The notes under the pieces were generated by a model, which did no database searches, had not been told where the DNA came from, and saw nothing but the letters and a program-made list of their open reading frames with translations. Made by a program: the position numbers and the translations under genes. Shown piece after piece: positions 27,695 through 36,403 of a stretch of DNA of 64,000 nucleotides. The DNA is from an uncultured Acetatifactor sp. GTDB taxonomy: Bacteria > Bacillota > Clostridia > Lachnospirales > Lachnospiraceae. The stretch lies in the NCBI GenBank assembly GCA_910578215.1, contig CAJTPH010000014.1:23791-87790 (forward strand), in the 5' to 3' direction. How positions within the stretch are numbered: position 1 is the first letter of the stretch; each line of letters opens with the position of its first letter.

Positions 27695-28414
27695 TCACAC
27701 GCAGATCACCTGGCAGGGCCTGATATCCGTACCCTCCGCCGGTATTTCCTCCACCATTTGGCACCTAAATCCCACCGCAACCGTGCGCAGCTGCAGCGTC
27801 TCCCTGTCTGCAAGGTATCTGTCATAAAAGCCGCCCCCATAGCCCAGGCGGTTCCGGAAACAGTCAAAAGCCGCCCCGGGCATCAGCATCAGCGTGCGCT
27901 CCGCCCTCTCGGGCGTATAAACGTACCTGTCCGAATCGCCGTGCGGCTCTAAAATGCCCCTGTAGCCCGCCTGTAACTGCCCCATGCTTTCTATCCTGAA
28001 AAATTCCATACATAGCGGCGTCCCTTTTTCGTGGCTCAAAATCTCTTTCTGACACAATGCTTCTTTTTGACACAATGCCTCTTTTTCGCGGAGCGAAACC
28101 GCCTTCTGCCCAAGCGCTGCGGATTCCTTCCCCGGCAGCACCTTGGGCAGATACACCCTCTTTCCAGCCTTAAGCGCCTCCGCGATAATATCCCCGGTGT
28201 CGATCTCGCTGCCATAGCTTGCAAAGCACAGTATCTCCTCCGCCCTGTAAAACCACTGATGCCCCAGGATACGCTCTGTCAATAGCAGAGCGGCCTTCCT
28301 TCGTTCCTCCGCCCCAAGGGCATTACGGGCCGCAAGCGCCGCCTTTCTTATGGATTTTTTACAGGAAACAATCTCTTGATCATGCATTTCACTGTCAACA
28401 ATTTCTTTCTCCAT
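27695..28414 (-). CDS. 5-formyltetrahydrofolate cyclo-ligase
   Basis: This enzyme converts 5-formyl-THF with ATP to 5,10-methenyl-THF, recycling an inhibitory folate. The N-terminal RKAALAARNALGAEERRKA and the C-terminal signature PGAAFDCFRNRLGYGGGFYDRYL are clear. At 239 residues it is longer than the usual 180-200. The excess includes a recent tandem duplication, EALCQKEALCQKE, seen in the DNA as repeated GACACAATGC at about 28050-28078. It lies between proB and the methylase on the same strand. The ribosome site is weak (GGGACAGG). Confidence 0.92.
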   Translation of the reverse strand: MEKEIVDSEMHDQEIVSCKKSIRKAALAARNALGAEERRKAALLLTERILGHQWFYRAEEILCFASYGSEIDTGDIIAEALKAGKRVYLPKVLPGKESAALGQKAVSLREKEALCQKEALCQKEILSHEKGTPLCMEFFRIESMGQLQAGYRGILEPHGDSDRYVYTPERAERTLMLMPGAAFDCFRNRLGYGGGFYDRYLADRETLQLRTVAVGFRCQMVEEIPAEGTDIRPCQVICV

Positions 28415-28523
28415 CCTGTCCCTGTCCCGTCCTTATCTTGCCTCCGGCTTCATTCCGCCGCCTGTCACACCCCATACGCTACAGCTAAGCTCCCGTCCAT
28501 AATACGGCCAGTTGTATGGCGGC

Positions 28524-29393
28524 TTAGCTCTTATGCAGGCCGCCAACAAATACGGGCAGGTCAAAGCCCTCGTCCTTATGAGCGACAAACAGGGTTCCCT
28601 CGTTTTCCCCGTCAAGTATCCTGTGCAGCACCCCTATGTCTCTGCTGTTTGCAATAATCATATCCACATCGGACTTGGTGGCAATCTTCGCCGCAATCAG
28701 CTTGGTATTCATGCCCCCGGTTCCAACGCTGCTGCCCGTGGTCCCCTTACCCATTTCCATAAGCTCATCCGTGAGCTCGTCCACCTGCTCGATAAACCTT
28801 GCGTCGGGATTCTTTCTGGGATCGTCCGTATACAGCCCGTCGATGTCCGACAACAAGATCAGCAGGTCCGCCTCCACCAAAGCCGCTACGATTGCCGACA
28901 GCGTATCATTGTCCCCTATTTCGATCTCATAGGTTGCCACCGTGTCATTTTCGTTGACAATGGGAATGGCACCCAGCCTCAATAGCTCTGAAAAGGTATT
29001 GTGGGCGTTATAACGGTTCAGGTTATCCAAAATGGTATTCTTCGTCATCAGAATCTGCGCCGCCACCTGATTATACTCTGCAAAGAGCTTCTGATAGGTC
29101 ATCATCAGCCGCGCCTGTCCCACCGCGGAGCACGCCTGCTTTACCGCCAGGGACTGCACCCTGTTATCCGCGCGCACATCCTTCATATTGAGGGCGTTCT
29201 TGCCCGCGGCAATGGCGCCGGAGGTCACAAGGATCACCTCTCTGCCCTGGTTCCTGATATTGCTCAGCTCCCGCACCAGCCTTTCCATCCGGATATAGTC
29301 CATGTCCCCGGTCTGCCTGTGGGTCAGGGAGGACGAACCTATTTTCACAACAATTCTCTTTTTATCTTTTATCTGTTCCCGTAAATGATTCAT
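28524..29393 (-). CDS. proB: Glutamate 5-kinase
   Basis: ProB phosphorylates glutamate to gamma-glutamyl phosphate, the committed step of proline synthesis. The amino-acid kinase fold is visible: IVVKIGSSSLTHRQTG, VTSGAIAAGKNAL, PIVNENDTVATYEIEIGDND and LLSDIDGLYTDDPR, then GTGGMNTKLIAA. At 289 residues it lacks the C-terminal PUA domain of enterobacterial ProB, as in many Firmicutes. A promoter at 29465-29493 lies about 70 bases upstream. It is first in the proB - cyclo-ligase - (R-M insert) - proA order. Confidence 0.95.
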   Translation of the reverse strand: MNHLREQIKDKKRIVVKIGSSSLTHRQTGDMDYIRMERLVRELSNIRNQGREVILVTSGAIAAGKNALNMKDVRADNRVQSLAVKQACSAVGQARLMMTYQKLFAEYNQVAAQILMTKNTILDNLNRYNAHNTFSELLRLGAIPIVNENDTVATYEIEIGDNDTLSAIVAALVEADLLILLSDIDGLYTDDPRKNPDARFIEQVDELTDELMEMGKGTTGSSVGTGGMNTKLIAAKIATKSDVDMIIANSRDIGVLHRILDGENEGTLFVAHKDEGFDLPVFVGGLHKS

Positions 29394-29464
29394 ATTTTTA
29401 ATCCCTTTACTTTTCGTGTTGCTGATGCCTGATTTTTGAATCCGCCGTTAAATGCCTTTAACAC

Positions 29465-29493
29465 ATTGTACCAACATGACCGCGAAAAGGCAA
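29465..29493 (-). promoter_or_regulatory. Promoter of proB
   Basis: On the minus strand, TTGCCT (29488-29493) and TACAAT (29465-29470) are 17 bases apart. I see no T-box or riboswitch in the leader. Confidence 0.6.
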
Positions 29494-29510
29494 CCTGCTT
29501 TTTACAGCTG

Positions 29511-29523
29511 TACAGGCGGCTAT
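29511..29523. repeat. Direct repeat, left copy, flanking the XRE gene
   Basis: TACAGGCGGCTAT is identical to 30641-30653. Similarity continues for about 16 more bases (ATTGATG-C/G-CA). Confidence 0.6.
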
Positions 29524-29770
29524 CTTAGATTGATGCCATATGCGCGTAGGCAACATGCGAGCGATTGACATAAAGTGAACTGTTGAAGACAGTTTGTGGA
29601 AAGGAGGGGCATGGCAAAGCAGTGGTACTATCAGGCAAAAATGTGGGTGGCGGGGCCCACGTTTTGCGCAAATATCACGTAAAATAGTATACGGAATATA
29701 CGGTGTTCTGTCCATTTCTCATCCCAACCCCAGGTTGGAAAATACGGAAACCGGTCAAACCGACGCGTTA

Positions 29771-29800
29771 TTGTGCCTGCCTGCTGCTATGTGGTATGAT
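29771..29800 (+). promoter_or_regulatory. Promoter of the XRE regulator
   Basis: TTGTGC (29771-29776) and TATGAT (29795-29800) are 18 bases apart, 40 bases before the start codon. Confidence 0.55.
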
Positions 29801-29839
29801 AGTATTGCTGCAGCAAGAAAACAAAAGTGAGGTGCTACC

Positions 29840-30640
29840 ATGGAAACTATGAAAATCAATGAACAGATCATTTTCCTGAGAAAGCAAAAAGGAATGACAC
29901 AGGAAGATGTGGCCTGCGCCCTTGGCGTGACGAATCAGGCGGTATCAAAATGGGAATCAGCACAGTGCTGTCCCGACATTCAGCTGCTTCCTGCAATTGC
30001 GGAGCTATTTGAGGTGACCATTGACGAGCTGATGGGACATAAGACTGCTGGCGGACTGGGAGAAATCTGTCTGAAAATCCGGAACTATTTTACGGAGCTG
30101 CCCGAGAAGGAGTCTTTTGAAAAAGCTTATCGTATTGCGGCTCTGCTGCATGAAGTAGCAGTGACAGATGGCTATAAGAAATTCCTGCCCTGGAAAAAGG
30201 ACAGAGACTATTCCGCCGATGAGGTCGGACGGTGGGGGCTGTCACTCAGTGTGGAGGAAGAAGGTTGTACCGGGCGGAAGAACAACTGTATTACGTTCTC
30301 CTTGGGGAAAGCGGAGACTGCGTCCATGATATCTGATTTACGCGCTCTGTCCCTGAGTCTGGAAAAGCTAAGCCAGATCCATGTTCTGAAAGTGATATAT
30401 GTCCTATATGGCCTGACCTCAGGGGACTCCAGCTTTTATATGTCCTGTGAGGAGATAGCGCAAGAGGCGCAGCTGTCTGTCAGTCAGGTGGAAGAAGCCC
30501 TGAAACAACTGCCCTTGTCGCTGAAAGAGGAGAGCGGAAGCCGTTTATACAGGCTGGAAAAGTCTTTTTCCTACATTCCGCCGCTGCTTCCCATGCTGTG
30601 CCCTTTTTCGCCGATGGAAATAAAGGGAGTATCATTATAA
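29840..30640 (+). CDS. XRE-family transcriptional regulator
   Basis: This is a 266-residue DNA-binding protein. The N-terminal helix-turn-helix (residues about 7-62) reads IIFLRKQKGMTQEDVACALG then VTNQAVSKWESAQCCPDIQL, the Xre/Cro type. The C-terminal 200 residues are mostly helical with a second wHTH-like stretch (SCEEIAQEAQLSVSQVEEAL) and no recognised ligand domain. The ATG has GAGGTG five bases upstream. It is isolated and convergent with the oxidoreductase gene. It is bracketed by a 13-bp direct repeat at 29511 and 30641, which may be operators or the edges of a small transferred unit. Confidence 0.88.
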   Translation: METMKINEQIIFLRKQKGMTQEDVACALGVTNQAVSKWESAQCCPDIQLLPAIAELFEVTIDELMGHKTAGGLGEICLKIRNYFTELPEKESFEKAYRIAALLHEVAVTDGYKKFLPWKKDRDYSADEVGRWGLSLSVEEEGCTGRKNNCITFSLGKAETASMISDLRALSLSLEKLSQIHVLKVIYVLYGLTSGDSSFYMSCEEIAQEAQLSVSQVEEALKQLPLSLKEESGSRLYRLEKSFSYIPPLLPMLCPFSPMEIKGVSL

Positions 30641-30653
30641 TACAGGCGGCTAT
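30641..30653. repeat. Direct repeat, right copy, flanking the XRE gene
   Basis: TACAGGCGGCTAT begins immediately after the XRE stop codon and matches 29511-29523. Together the copies bracket a 1.13-kb segment containing only that gene. Confidence 0.6.
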
Positions 30654-30746
30654 TCAGAATTGATGGCAATAGAAAACTTTCTTCTGTCATGAATCAAGAT
30701 ATTAAGGGTTGGCGGGGTTCCTCGCAGGTGGGGCAAACGGGGTAAA

Positions 30747-32570
30747 TCATTTACCCCGTGGTAAAAAGTCCTCAAAGTCTAATGGCCGCACAAAGGGCGC
30801 ATACTCCCCCGCAATCGCTTCCGCCACCCTGATCCCGTCCATCGCCGCCGAGGTGATTCCCCCCGCATAGCCCGCGCCCTCGCCGCAGGGATACAGCCCC
30901 CGCGCCTGGGACTGTAGCGTCTCGTCCCTGCTTATCCGCACCGGGGAGGAGGTCCTGCTCTCCACGCCCAGCAATATGGCATCCGGCCGGTCAAAGCCCC
31001 TTATCTGCCGTCCGAAGGCTTCCATGCCGTCCACAAGGGCGCTGCTGCATCCTGGAGGCAGAATACCGCTCAAATCCGCCCACCGGCAAAGCCCCCTGCA
31101 CTGAGGGACAATATCGCTGCCCGGCATGGAGTCCACCGGGAATCTCTCCTCTGCCGCCTGCACACATTCCTTGAAATCACCGTATCTCTGCATGGGTATC
31201 CTGCCTCCGCACAGGTCGTAGGCTCTTTTTTCCAGAAGCCTCTGAAATTCGATTCCTGCAAGCGGATGCCCCGCTTCAGGAATCACGCCGGATGACTCAA
31301 GCTCCGCTGCAAAATCCTCCGGCGTCACTGCCACAATGACGGCGCTGTTGGCATTCTGTCCCGCCCTGTCACTGTAGCTCATACCGTTTACGGCCGTCAT
31401 TCCCGGCTCCGAGGATGCGTTGACCACATAGCCGCCGGGGCACATGCAGAAGGAATAAACTGCCCGGCCGTTTTTTCCTTTTGCCGTCACCTTGTAAGCA
31501 GCCGCCCCCAATTCTCCCGGCTCCTTCATGCCATACTGGCTCTCGTTTATCATGGACTGAGGATGCTGCACCCTGAAACCCACCGCAAAGGCCTTTGCCT
31601 CCATGGGTATCCGGCGCTCATAAAGCATTTGAAAGGTATCCCTGGCACTGTGCCCCACCGCCAGCACCAGCTGCCCGCAGCGAAGCAGCTCTTTGCCGTT
31701 GACGATCACGCCTGTCACGCGCCTTGAAAAGCCCTGCAATACATCCCGCTCCGGACAGATAGCCGCCTCCTGAGCGCTGTCCGCCTTCTTACAGGTATCC
31801 GATTCCAGACCACTGCCCGCCTTCTTGCAGATAGCCGCCTCCGGGGCACAATCCTCCAGACAGATATCCGTGACCTGGCTCTCAAAACGCACCTCTCCGC
31901 CCAGACGGATGATCTCCTCCCGCATCCGCCTGACCACATCCCGCAGCACATCCGTGCCCATATGGGGCTTCGCCTCATAACAGATTTTTTCGTCTGCCCC
32001 AAATTTCACAAAGGTCTGCAGCACCGCCCCGTTTCTGCCGTCCCTGTCCTTCACAAGCGTGTTCAGCTTCCCGTCGGAAAAGGTTCCCGCGCCGCCCTCG
32101 CCAAACTGTACATTGGAAGCCGGGTTCAGCTCTCCCGTCTCCCAGAACGCCTCCACATCTCTCTGACGCTCCTCCACGCGCTTTCCCCTCTCCAGAAGAA
32201 TGGGCCTATAGCCATGAAGTGCAAGAAAATAGCCGCAGAACAAGCCTGCGGGTCCCGTTCCCACAATGACGGTTGGATAAGCCTGCCTTCGAGTGCCGGA
32301 CGGAGGAAAGGAGTAAACTGCCGTGTCGGACCTGCTCACAAGATTTTCCTTTCCCTTAAATTTATGTAATACCCTGCCTTCGTTTTTCACTGCCGCGTCC
32401 ACGGAATAGCTGTAAAGGATCTCCGGCTTTCTTCTGGCGTCCACAGACTGTCGGACAATTTTCACGGACAGCACCTCCTGCAAGGGGATGCCCAGTGTCT
32501 CCGCCGTTTTTTTCCTAAGCTGCTCCGGATCATGTCCCGGCTTCAGCTTCACCTGATTGACTCGCAACAT
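30747..32570 (-). CDS. FAD-dependent dehydrogenase, COG2509 type
   Basis: This flavoprotein of about 607 residues belongs to the uncharacterised COG2509 family. After about 90 N-terminal residues (MLRVNQVKLKPGHDPEQLRK) comes a Rossmann dinucleotide site, VIVGTGPAGLFCGYFLALHG, then LLERGKRVEERQRDVE and NVQFGEGGAGTFSDGKLNT. The C terminus has GLYPCGEGAGYAGGITSAA, the FAD-closing motif. A repetitive insert (AAICKKAGS, SDTCKKADS, AAICPERD) lies near residues 255-290. The ATG at 32570 is 3 bases past the stop of the upstream gene with AAAGGG before it; a longer frame to 32630 runs inside that gene. The substrate is unknown. It is translationally coupled to the BaiN-type gene. Confidence 0.85.
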   Translation of the reverse strand: MLRVNQVKLKPGHDPEQLRKKTAETLGIPLQEVLSVKIVRQSVDARRKPEILYSYSVDAAVKNEGRVLHKFKGKENLVSRSDTAVYSFPPSGTRRQAYPTVIVGTGPAGLFCGYFLALHGYRPILLERGKRVEERQRDVEAFWETGELNPASNVQFGEGGAGTFSDGKLNTLVKDRDGRNGAVLQTFVKFGADEKICYEAKPHMGTDVLRDVVRRMREEIIRLGGEVRFESQVTDICLEDCAPEAAICKKAGSGLESDTCKKADSAQEAAICPERDVLQGFSRRVTGVIVNGKELLRCGQLVLAVGHSARDTFQMLYERRIPMEAKAFAVGFRVQHPQSMINESQYGMKEPGELGAAAYKVTAKGKNGRAVYSFCMCPGGYVVNASSEPGMTAVNGMSYSDRAGQNANSAVIVAVTPEDFAAELESSGVIPEAGHPLAGIEFQRLLEKRAYDLCGGRIPMQRYGDFKECVQAAEERFPVDSMPGSDIVPQCRGLCRWADLSGILPPGCSSALVDGMEAFGRQIRGFDRPDAILLGVESRTSSPVRISRDETLQSQARGLYPCGEGAGYAGGITSAAMDGIRVAEAIAGEYAPFVRPLDFEDFLPRGK

Positions 32571-32572
32571 CC

Positions 32573-33883
32573 TTATCGCCCTTTCTTCGCCGCGGCTGTT
32601 CCGGCAATATACCCGCTGGTCCATGCCCACTGCAGGTTATATCCGCCGCATCTGCCGTCCACATCCAGAATCTCCCCGGCAAAATAAATCCCTTTCGCCT
32701 TCACGGACTCCAGATTCCCCGTCACCTCCGAAAGAGGGACGCCTCCCGCACAGACCTGTGCGCTGTCATAGCCGTTGTGGTCAGTCACATGAACGGCAAA
32801 ACGCCTGCACAGGGCAAAAACCTGCTTTAGCTTCTCCCTGTCCGCCGTGTCTACATCCTCTGTGGGCTTCAGCCCGGCAAGCCTGACGAAAAGCTGCATC
32901 AGCTTCTTGTTGAGCATCCCCGTAAAAAATTCCTCCACCGTACGCTGCCCCTGCAGCAGCATTCTGCTTATGTAAAGCCGTTCATAGGCTTCAGGCGTAT
33001 AATCAGGCAGGAAATCAATCCTGATCTCCACCTCGTTCTCCCTTAAAAGCCTGTAATTGACCTGGCGGCTTATCTGAAATACCGGTATCCCCGAGATACC
33101 GTATTCCGTAAGCTGCAGCTCCCCGCGCTCTCTGGCAGTACACTCCCCGCCCGACATAAGCGAAAGCTCCGCATCCGCCCGGACGCCTGCTACCGATTTA
33201 AAAAAGTTCTCCCTGCACTTGAGCTGCACCAGCGCGGGAACCGTGGGAATCAGACTGTGTCCCAGCTGCCTTGCCAAAGTATATCCGCTGCCGTCGGAGC
33301 CGGTCCTTGGCGCCGCCCTGCCGCCTGCAGCTATGATTACCCTGTCAAAGACAAAGCTTTTTCCGCCGCCCTGTACCCGTATGCCACCCGTCCCATCGTT
33401 CCGGTCTGTCCCCTTGATCTGCCCGGACCGCTCCGCATGGCATCCGGCAGCAGCCTCTGTCTGCTCCGCAGGACCTCTGGCAGCTTCGATCCGCTCCGCA
33501 CGGCATCCGGTGACCACCTCTATTCCTGCCGCCGCCACCTCAAAACGAAGCACATCCAGCACAGAAGCCGCCTGCTCGCTTGCCGGATAGAGATAACCGT
33601 TTTTACTCTTTATCAAAAGCCCTGTTTTTTGGAAAAAGCCCACCGTATCCCCGGTGGAAAACCGTTCAAGACATTCCTTCAAAAGCCCCGGCTCTCCGGT
33701 GTAATATTCTTCCGAATCAAGCTTTTCGTTTCCAAGATTGCACTTTCCGTTGCCCGTGGAGAGAATTTTTTTCCCAAGCCTGTCGTTTGCCTCCAGAATG
33801 GTTACCCTTGCTCCCTGTTCGGCGGCGGCAACCGCCGCCATCATGCCGGCAGCGCCTCCGCCGATCACCCCTATCTTCCTCAT
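32573..33883 (-). CDS. FAD-dependent oxidoreductase, HI0933/BaiN family
   Basis: This 436-residue flavoprotein belongs to the HI0933-like family, which includes BaiN of bile-acid-transforming clostridia; most members have no proven substrate. The N terminus is a dinucleotide site, IGVIGGGAAGMMAAVAAAEQ, then ILEANDRLGKKILSTGNGKC (typical GxGRCN variant). ViiAAGGRAAPRTGSDG is mid-protein, and CAGGVPLSEV with the end GRCGGYNLQWAWTSG closes the FAD site. An insert near residues 135-170 contains degenerate repeats of RAERIEAARG / HAERSGQ. It is upstream partner of the COG2509 gene. Confidence 0.88.
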   Translation of the reverse strand: MRKIGVIGGGAAGMMAAVAAAEQGARVTILEANDRLGKKILSTGNGKCNLGNEKLDSEEYYTGEPGLLKECLERFSTGDTVGFFQKTGLLIKSKNGYLYPASEQAASVLDVLRFEVAAAGIEVVTGCRAERIEAARGPAEQTEAAAGCHAERSGQIKGTDRNDGTGGIRVQGGGKSFVFDRVIIAAGGRAAPRTGSDGSGYTLARQLGHSLIPTVPALVQLKCRENFFKSVAGVRADAELSLMSGGECTARERGELQLTEYGISGIPVFQISRQVNYRLLRENEVEIRIDFLPDYTPEAYERLYISRMLLQGQRTVEEFFTGMLNKKLMQLFVRLAGLKPTEDVDTADREKLKQVFALCRRFAVHVTDHNGYDSAQVCAGGVPLSEVTGNLESVKAKGIYFAGEILDVDGRCGGYNLQWAWTSGYIAGTAAAKKGR

Positions 33884-33990
33884 CCCAACCCCCTCTTTTT
33901 ATCGGTTCGCTTCCCTGCCCTAGCAGAACGTTTTCACACGCCCTTTGAACGGCAAACCAAAATCATAATTTTTCCCCTTGCCGAATCGTT

Positions 33991-34698
33991 TCAGCTGGAA
34001 TAATTCTCAAGAAAATTATAGAGCTCCTCCTGATTTTCCACCCACATCATCTGCATAATTTTCTGCTGCAGCTCCTCCGGCAGCAAATCCACACGGATGT
34101 CCGTCTCTATATAGACTGTCTGCTTGTCCTCCAGATAGACCCAGACCTTATTGTCATACGCGGCAAGATAAAAGCTTGTACTGGGCTGAATATATTGATA
34201 ATTCATTCTCACCACTACCCGCTCTCTGGAAAAGGAAAGCACCTCCAGCCCCACAAAACCGCGCTGCTGCTCGGAAAGAGGCGGGAACGCCTGATAAATA
34301 TCCATTACCGTGAGAAACTGCTCCCTGTTCATACCTATATATTTTTCGGGCAGACGTTTGACAATCTCCATTTCCGTATGATCCAGAATATTAGTCTCCT
34401 TCAGAATATAATCCGTATCTACACAGAGTGTCTCGGAATTTGCCAGCACCTCTTTTGCGGTTTGATCGTCTTCCTCATCCCCTGCAATACCGTAATCTAC
34501 AGGCACGTCCAGAGGCTCCTGCCCCAGAAGATCGATCACATTCTGATTCTGTCCGTCATCAATTCCCGCTGGCGGAAAGCTCTCCCTGTACTGCTCCGGG
34601 TAAAAAAAATGCGTGGACTGCACCCCTGCATAAAATCCCACCCCCAGCATAACAAGCGGATATATAATAAATAAGCTGATACGTTTTACAATCTTCAT
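33991..34698 (-). CDS. BofC-like membrane-anchored protein
   Basis: This is a 235-residue protein with one N-terminal transmembrane anchor (ISLFIIYPLVMLGVGFYAG) and an extracytoplasmic body. The last 60 residues (VWVYLEDKQTVYIETDI, then LLPEELQQKIMQ and EELYNFLENYSS) resemble the BofC C-terminal domain pattern, which in Bacillus regulates SpoIVB during sigma-K activation. The similarity is by pattern only. The ATG at 34698 has GAGG seven bases upstream; the five extra codons to a GTG at 34713 are unlikely. A 14-bp inverted repeat encloses the start codon. It sits downstream of a flippase gene and near a yqf sporulation block, which supports a sporulation role. Confidence 0.6.
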   Translation of the reverse strand: MKIVKRISLFIIYPLVMLGVGFYAGVQSTHFFYPEQYRESFPPAGIDDGQNQNVIDLLGQEPLDVPVDYGIAGDEEDDQTAKEVLANSETLCVDTDYILKETNILDHTEMEIVKRLPEKYIGMNREQFLTVMDIYQAFPPLSEQQRGFVGLEVLSFSRERVVVRMNYQYIQPSTSFYLAAYDNKVWVYLEDKQTVYIETDIRVDLLPEELQQKIMQMMWVENQEELYNFLENYSS

Positions 34699-34749
34699 AC
34701 GCAATCCTCGCACCGATAGTATTTCCTCGTAATCAGTATCAGCTTATTT
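34669..34749 (-). promoter_or_regulatory. Inverted repeat enclosing the BofC-like start site
   Basis: AAATAAGCTGATAC (34669-34682) and GTATCAGCTTATTT (34736-34749) are perfect 14-bp complements. In the minus-strand transcript the ribosome site and ATG lie in the 53-base loop, and one arm codes for part of the membrane anchor. It may control translation start or mark a terminator for the upstream flippase gene. Confidence 0.55.
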
Positions 34750-34785
34750 TCAAGATTTATACAATTTTATATCCAAATTCATCCT

Positions 34786-36389
34786 TTAATAGACACGCAG
34801 CATCTGTCCCAGCACATTCAGAATTTTTCCTCCGGGAATAAACTCCAGCTCCTGTTCCCTGAAATTCCGCGTCAAAAGCAATATAATCCAATATATTGCC
34901 ACCGATATCACCAGCAGCACAATCAAGGACACAAGATTACCCAGATGGGGCGTAACCATTTTCTTCAAAAATATTCCCGTGAGCCCTGAAGCGCCTCCCG
35001 CTATCAGCGGCATGATCAAAAGCCGCAGCCAGTCGATTCTCAGGCGCAGCTGTCTGTACACAAACAGCCCCAGAAGAACGCAGACAATGCCGCCGGAAAG
35101 AAACCCGCCGTAAACCAAGGCCAAAATGCCGGTCTTGCCAAGGTTTAACAGCGCTGCCGTGGAAATCACAAACGCTACGTTGCCCACCGCAAAAGAGCCC
35201 ATAACAAAATACCTTTTGCCCGTAGAAAGCAGAACCCTTGCAAAGTACCCCGAAAGCGCCCCGGCAAAGATCACCGCAGAGCCTCCCTGAAACATTTTCA
35301 GAACAATGTCGCCGCCCTCCGCACGCAGCAGCCCAGAGAGCTGTTCTCCCATAACTGCCACAAAGATAACCACAAAAATTCCATGTACAAAGCACATATG
35401 TATACCGCTCTGAAAGGCCGCCCTGGCAAAGCGCTGCTCCTCCTTTTTCAGGTAAGTAAGCCCCCTGCCGATCACAGGCAGCGCCAGAATCGTTATCACC
35501 GAAATCAGAATTCCGCACACCATCAGGTACTTCCCGACATACAGACCGTATTCCACGGCGGCAATATCCTCATCCGGCACGGACTTGCCGTAAAACAGCC
35601 ATCCCAGCGGAAACGGCATAAATACAAGCAGCCCTGTCACAATCTCGCTCCATCTGCTTCCGTACAGGTAACGCAGGCAGTCCATGGAGGAATCCGTGGT
35701 TCTCATTCCGCTCTCCGGCTTTGATCTTTTCCTTCTGCGGCTGCTCCACCTGTATATGAGAAACAGGAGCAGCAGTATCAGTGCCTCCGCAACGGAGATG
35801 GCCGCGGCAATTCCCACGCCGCCGTACATCGCCGTAAAATTATTCTGGTTCAGCAGCCCGCTGACCTGCTCGCCGTATCCCCTCAACGCGCCTGCAAAAA
35901 GATACCCGAACCCCAGAACAAGCAGCGGACGCAGAACGCCAGCGCGGTGGGAAGCTCCGAGCCATCCCCCTGGAAATATCCCAGCAGCACGGAGGAAATA
36001 CTGCGCAGAAACACCGTCGGCGCAAGCACCATAAGAATCAGCACACTGTAGCGCACCTTAAAAACCAGCTCTGCCGCCGGCTGCGCCGCAACCAACAGCA
36101 AAACGCTGCCCAGCGCACCCGACACCGCCTGGAAAACAACGGTAAAGCTTCTCATTTTCAGCGCATTTTTGTATTGTCCCTTATTGTATCTGTTCCGCAG
36201 CAGCCTTCCCAGGGAATCCGTCAGCCCGCCGCCCACCGGCAGCCACATCAGCAAAAATATTGCATATGCCGCCGCAATGTATGTGACGCCGTTATTTCCT
36301 GTCAGGCTTCCCGCCGCCGACAGCACGATCCATGTGAGTATCTCCCCAAGCGCCTTCGCCTGTCTTCTCTTTACCTCTGCACGATTCAT
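34786..36389 (-). pseudogene. MATE/MurJ-type polysaccharide flippase, frameshifted
   Basis: Two adjacent reading frames make one polytopic membrane protein of about 530 residues. The first (36389 to 35883) has four to five helices and includes VTYIAAAYAIFLLMWLPVGG and VFLRSISSVLLGYFQGDGSE, typical of SpoVB/MurJ-like flippases. It loses frame at about 35932-35940, giving a nonsense tail and TGA. The other frame continues without a stop as LRPLLVLGFGYLFAGALRGY and runs to 34786 with eight or nine more helices. One missing base explains the break. As read, the gene would not give a working transporter unless a frameshift or sequencing error is involved. Relatives move lipid-linked sugars across the membrane in cell-wall or spore-cortex synthesis. 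Confidence 0.75.
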
Positions 36390-36403
36390 CTATCGTTCCT
36401 CAA

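Larger units (their letters stand above)
29394..29839. other. 446-base divergent intergenic region (proB / XRE regulator)
   Basis: This holds the proB promoter on the minus strand, one copy of a direct repeat (29511) and the promoter of the XRE regulator (29771-29800). The remaining 250 bases, including AGTGAACTGTTGAAGACAG at about 29575, show no supported gene. Confidence 0.5.

Noticed and set aside
29394..29464. T-box or proline riboswitch in the proB leader
   Set aside because: The leader is about 70 bases with no T-box bulge sequence or antiterminator pairing that I could find.
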